This document shows, piece after piece, positions 41,781 to 42,009 of a DNA stretch of 42,009 bases. Made by a program: the position numbers and the translations under genes. Source of the stretch: an uncultured Granulosicoccaceae bacterium (GTDB taxonomy: Bacteria > Pseudomonadota > Gammaproteobacteria > Granulosicoccales > Granulosicoccaceae); assembly GCA_937998875.1 (NCBI GenBank), contig CALLBO010000055.1:1-42009 (forward strand), written 5' to 3'. The stretch's first letter is position 1; every line of letters starts with the position of its first letter. The notes beneath the pieces were generated by a model. That model saw only the letters and a list, made by a program, of their open reading frames with translations. It was not told the DNA's origin and searched no databases.

Positions 41781-42009
41781 TTATTCTTTGCCGATTCTTC
41801 TTACTGTTTCAGTTTTAACTGTCCTTTTTAGCTTGGATTCGCGGTTAATGGTATACGCAGAGGCACACACCACAATAACGGCGCCAACTATCGTTGATTT
41901 GCCCGGGTAATCTCCAAATACGACAATCCCGATTATGGTTGCGTAAATGAGTCGGGTGTACTCAAGCGGTGCCAGTAAAGAGGCTTCTCCCAGTTTATAG
42001 GCCATGATA
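41781..42009 (-). CDS. EamA/DMT-superfamily permease, C-terminal part (5' end outside window)
   Basis: About 76 C-terminal residues are visible, open to the window edge: AYKLGEASLLAPLEYTRLIY, then IIGIVVFGDYPGKSTIVGAVIVVCASAYTINRES. It is nearly colinear with the C-terminus of the permease at 20597-21613 (AYKFGEASLLAPLEYTRIIY, then VIGLVVFGDLPGVNTTIGAIIVI), so the two are paralogues. It converges on the SPOR-like gene, leaving only 16 bp between stops. Confidence 0.85.
   Translation of the reverse strand, partial: IMAYKLGEASLLAPLEYTRLIYATIIGIVVFGDYPGKSTIVGAVIVVCASAYTINRESKLKRTVKTETVRRIGKE

Overview
The window looks like chromosomal DNA from a free-living, probably marine, heterotrophic gammaproteobacterium. 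The evidence is a YheS-type ABC-F protein, a YbiI-type zinc-finger protein, a ProVWX osmolyte importer, xanthine dehydrogenase genes, a YceI/cytochrome b561 operon and a REP-type palindromic repeat. This is inferred from protein families and intergenic style; no rRNA is present, so genus cannot be named. Most of the window is metabolic and transport core-like DNA. The stretch from about 37.1 to 41.8 kb reads as more A+T-rich and holds less familiar genes around a tRNA-Lys, so it may be accessory.

Layout. 1-4.5 kb: 3' end of a rhomboid protease, a DMT permease, a GT87-type membrane glycosyltransferase with three GTCATGAC palindromes upstream, and a class I aminotransferase. 4.6-7.5 kb: a Gly-rich small protein with a bidirectional terminator, then a leftward operon yceI - cytochrome b561::YceI fusion - MOSC. 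7.8-14.1 kb: a PhyH dioxygenase; a leftward operon of an 83-residue protein, xdhA and xdhB, preceded by a CRP-like site; and a membrane SH3 protein. 14.3-18.8 kb: a secreted protein with three Cys-patterned repeats, yheS, a ybiI-like gene and a small unknown gene. 18.75-19.33 kb: two copies of a REP-pair module. 19.3-22.7 kb: TlpA-like lipoprotein, GST, a second DMT permease, a DUF1330 protein and a zinc-ribbon protein. 22.8-24.9 kb: divergent AraC regulator and SDR enzyme.

25.0-32.4 kb is the most coherent system. A leftward operon runs DUF1989-GcvT fusion enzyme, ProV, ProW (with an unusual N-terminal membrane extension) and ProX. A LacI-type regulator is divergent to it, and a perfect 20-bp palindrome typical of LacI operators overlaps the operon's predicted -10. 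I infer a substrate-inducible unit that imports a betaine-like methylated osmolyte and processes it through a folate-dependent GcvT-type enzyme; the substrate is unknown.

32.5-36.9 kb: a two-gene membrane-protein/HTH module with its own 20-bp palindrome; a decayed fragment of a DSDGDGxGW-type Cys repeat on the minus strand; a Gfo/Idh/MocA oxidoreductase; a 3-hydroxyisobutyryl-CoA hydrolase-like protein; and a PEP-mutase/isocitrate-lyase family protein. 37.1-42.0 kb: a beta-propeller protein without a signal peptide, a secreted serine hydrolase with a duplicated-looking C-terminal domain, tRNA-Lys(TTT), a SPOR-domain membrane protein with a hexanucleotide repeat, and the 3' end of a DMT permease closely resembling the one at 20.6 kb.
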